Positions 57,541 through 62,594 of a DNA stretch of 62,594 nucleotides are shown piece after piece. Source of the stretch: Collinsella aerofaciens (GTDB lineage: Bacteria > Actinomycetota > Coriobacteriia > Coriobacteriales > Coriobacteriaceae); the NCBI RefSeq assembly GCF_015546965.1, contig NZ_JADMUF010000012.1, forward strand, positions 1 to 62,594, in the 5' to 3' direction. A program made the translations under genes and the position numbers. Positions within the stretch are counted from its first letter, which is position 1, and every line of letters begins with the position of its first letter. The notes beneath the pieces are model-generated. The model ran no database searches. It was not told the DNA's origin and saw only the letters and a list, made by a program, of their open reading frames with translations.

Positions 57541-58980
57541 ATGGCGAACAACCATACCGCGGGCGCTGCCGCCCGCACCTTCGCGCCCAGCGAGCTTTGC
57601 CAGCGCATGCTGGCCAAAACCAGCAAGGGCACCTGCGGTCCCTGCATCCTGTATCTTGAGGATGGGACCATTTTTTATGGACGTGCATGCGGCGCCGAGG
57701 GCACCGCGACCGGCGAAGTCTGCTTCAACACCTCGCTCGAGGGCTACTTTGAGGTCATGACCGACCCGAGTTATGCCGGCCAAATCGTAACCATGACCTA
57801 TCCGCAGATCGGCAACTACGGTATCGACGAGACCGACGTCCAGTCGGCCTTCCCCGGCGACGACGTGCGCCCTACGAGCGCTCCGGCTATGCGCGGCATG
57901 ATCGTTCGCGACATGTGCGCCACGCCTTCTAACTGGCGCTCGGCCGTCAGCGTGCCGGAGTACCTGCGCGCTCACGGCATCGTCGCTATCGAGGGTGTCG
58001 ACACCCGCGCTCTGGTACGCCATCTGCGCGACAATGGTTCCAAGATGGGCATTATCTCGACCGAGATCTTCGACGTCGACGAGCTTGCCGAGCGTCTGGC
58101 CGCAGCGCCCACGCTGGTAGGCGAGAACCTGGTGAAGACCGTAAGTTGCCCCGCGCCTCACGAGTTTGTGGCCGCCGACCTGCCTGCCACGCATGACTTT
58201 GCACTTGCGGTTGCCGCTCCTGCCCGTCACAAAGTGGTCGCCTACGACTGCGGCGTCAAGCGCGGCATTCTGGAGGGCCTCGTCCGCGCCGGCTGCGACC
58301 TTACTGTCGTGCCGTGGGATACGCCTGCCCAGCAGGTGCTCGACATGAATCCCGATGGCGTCTTTTTGTCCAATGGCCCCGGCGACCCCGACGCCGTGGT
58401 GGAGACCTACGAGCAGGTGCAGCAGCTGATCGGCAAGGTGCCGGTCTTTGGCATTTGCCTGGGTCATCAGATGATCGGTCTGGCCTGCGGCGCCCAGATG
58501 GAAAAGCTTAAGTTCGGTCACCGTGGTGGCAACCAGCCGGTCATGAACCTGGTAAGCCGTCGCGTGGAGATCACCGCGCAAAACCATGGCTTTGGCCTGC
58601 TGTTCCCCAGCTTGGGCAAGCTTGTCCCCGAGCTTTCCGGCGGCGAGACCGAGCACGCTGCCAACGGCGACCTGCGCGTCTGGGTCCGCCGCGGTATCGC
58701 GCCGGTCGTGATGAACGAGCGCTTTGGCCGTATTCGCCTGACGCACGTGAATCTCAATGACGGTACCGCCGAGGGCATTCAGCTGCTCGACGCGCCGTGT
58801 TTCTCGGTCCAGTACCATCCCGAGGCCTCGCCCGGCCCCACCGATGCCCACTATCTTTTTACCGCCTTTACGCGACTCATGGACGGCGAGGAGAACTACC
58901 TGGACATCGATACCGCCAAGGACCGCCTGGCTGGCTGGAATTTCGCCGAGACCGCCGCGACCGAGACCGAGGAGAACTAA
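57541..58980 (+). CDS. carA: Carbamoyl-phosphate synthase, small subunit
   Basis: Glutamine amidotransferase subunit, 479 residues, longer than the usual ~380 by an N-terminal extension and insertions. N-domain: [57 protein letters not shown]. Class I glutaminase: active Cys in [14 protein letters not shown], catalytic His/Glu in [10 protein letters not shown]. The ATG follows AAGGAG. carB begins 2 bases after the stop. Confidence 0.96.
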   Translation: MANNHTAGAAARTFAPSELCQRMLAKTSKGTCGPCILYLEDGTIFYGRACGAEGTATGEVCFNTSLEGYFEVMTDPSYAGQIVTMTYPQIGNYGIDETDVQSAFPGDDVRPTSAPAMRGMIVRDMCATPSNWRSAVSVPEYLRAHGIVAIEGVDTRALVRHLRDNGSKMGIISTEIFDVDELAERLAAAPTLVGENLVKTVSCPAPHEFVAADLPATHDFALAVAAPARHKVVAYDCGVKRGILEGLVRAGCDLTVVPWDTPAQQVLDMNPDGVFLSNGPGDPDAVVETYEQVQQLIGKVPVFGICLGHQMIGLACGAQMEKLKFGHRGGNQPVMNLVSRRVEITAQNHGFGLLFPSLGKLVPELSGGETEHAANGDLRVWVRRGIAPVVMNERFGRIRLTHVNLNDGTAEGIQLLDAPCFSVQYHPEASPGPTDAHYLFTAFTRLMDGEENYLDIDTAKDRLAGWNFAETAATETEEN

Positions 58981-58981
58981 C

Positions 58982-62296
<3,315 letters not shown>

Positions 62297-62594
62297 TGTG
62301 ACCTGTCCGGCCGGGGCGGCAGCCGGACACTTTCTCTCGGAAACTGGGCTTCGCGAAGTTTTCCGAGAGAAAGGACCGCCTCCCGCCCCGGCCTGCGGTG
62401 ACTCGGGTGCACCGTGTGCTGCCGAAGGAGCTTTGCGCGATGACTAGGGCTGAATAAAAAGTGAGTGTGGGATCCGCCGTTCGTTCGAACGGCGGATCCC
62501 ACGTTTTTATTCAAGACTTTAGTCTGCTGGCCGCGCAGCGGCCAGCTTTAAACCACCCGCTACGCGGGTGGAGACAAACGGCTTTACAAAGCCA
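62297..62594. repeat. Hairpin-rich region after carB
   Basis: No gene. Nested stems: GGCCGGGGCGG (62309-62319) with CCGCCCCGGCC (62383-62393), enclosing TTTCTCTCGGAAAAC-type arms (62331-62344 and 62358-62372). A strong terminator hairpin lies at 62466-62502. Beyond it, CTGGCCGC/GCGGCCAG (about 62528-62546) and CCACCCGC/GCGGGTGG (about 62553-62571) resemble the start of another hairpin array, cut by the window end. Confidence 0.65.
62466..62508. terminator. Strong bidirectional terminator
   Basis: A 17-bp stem (GTGGGATCCGCCGTTCG and its complement) with T runs on both strands. It is about 170 bases after carB. Confidence 0.85.

Overview
The window is a chromosomal replication-origin region from a high-GC actinobacterium. 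Gene content, gene order and protein style (rpmH, a GHKL-ATPase gene, dnaA, dnaN, recF, a DciA/DUF721 gene, gyrB, gyrA, tRNA-Ile/Ala) best fit the Coriobacteriia, and a Collinsella-like gut organism is my best guess. That assignment comes from recognition, not from a database search.

Layout. From 0 to 9.5 kb, mostly on the minus strand: tRNA-Lys, an M29 aminopeptidase, purC with a small membrane protein, an OmpR-type two-component system, a Tat-type lipoprotein with a TSCPD protein, purB and tRNA-Gly(CCC). From 9.8 to 22.8 kb is accessory and maintenance content: a large LPXTG thioester adhesin with SpaA-like repeats, a membrane M28-peptidase homologue carrying a very large disordered insert, a pair of WYL regulators (PafB/PafC-like), an exonuclease-DinG helicase, ddl, and rlmN. 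From 24 to 29 kb is the leftward origin arm: a small membrane protein, parB, parA, three perfect parS sites, rsmG, khpB/jag, yidC, yidD, rnpA, rpmH. From 29 to 40.4 kb is the rightward arm: GHKL ATPase-wHTH protein, dnaA, dnaN, recF, dciA-like, gyrB, gyrA. Most genes flanking the origin read away from it. The dnaA-dnaN gap holds a TAATCAACA box, a DnaA-trio run and an AT-rich stretch, and is the best oriC candidate.

From 40.7 kb on: tRNA-Ile, tRNA-Ala, tRNA-Ile, a DUF151 nuclease with two small genes, typA, a bactofilin-like membrane protein, a TRIC/UPF0126 channel, two tRNA-Ser genes, rpsF-ssb-rpsR-rplI, dnaB, purA, purD, a Nudix hydrolase, an ABC exporter with a membrane protein, and carA-carB behind a PyrR-type RNA element. 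Four purine genes (purC, purB, purA, purD) and the first pyrimidine enzyme therefore sit close to the origin together with the initiator, clamp, helicase, gyrase and segregation machinery.

The most unusual structure is a family of multi-hairpin elements. Each of the three tRNA-linked copies lies just downstream of an intact tRNA gene (Lys, Gly, Ser), and is bounded by copies of that tRNA's 3' end (T-arm and acceptor), direct on one side and inverted on the other. They share a hairpin order and encode no protein. Other long inverted repeats (after gyrA and after carB) show that palindromic intergenic DNA is a theme of this genome.
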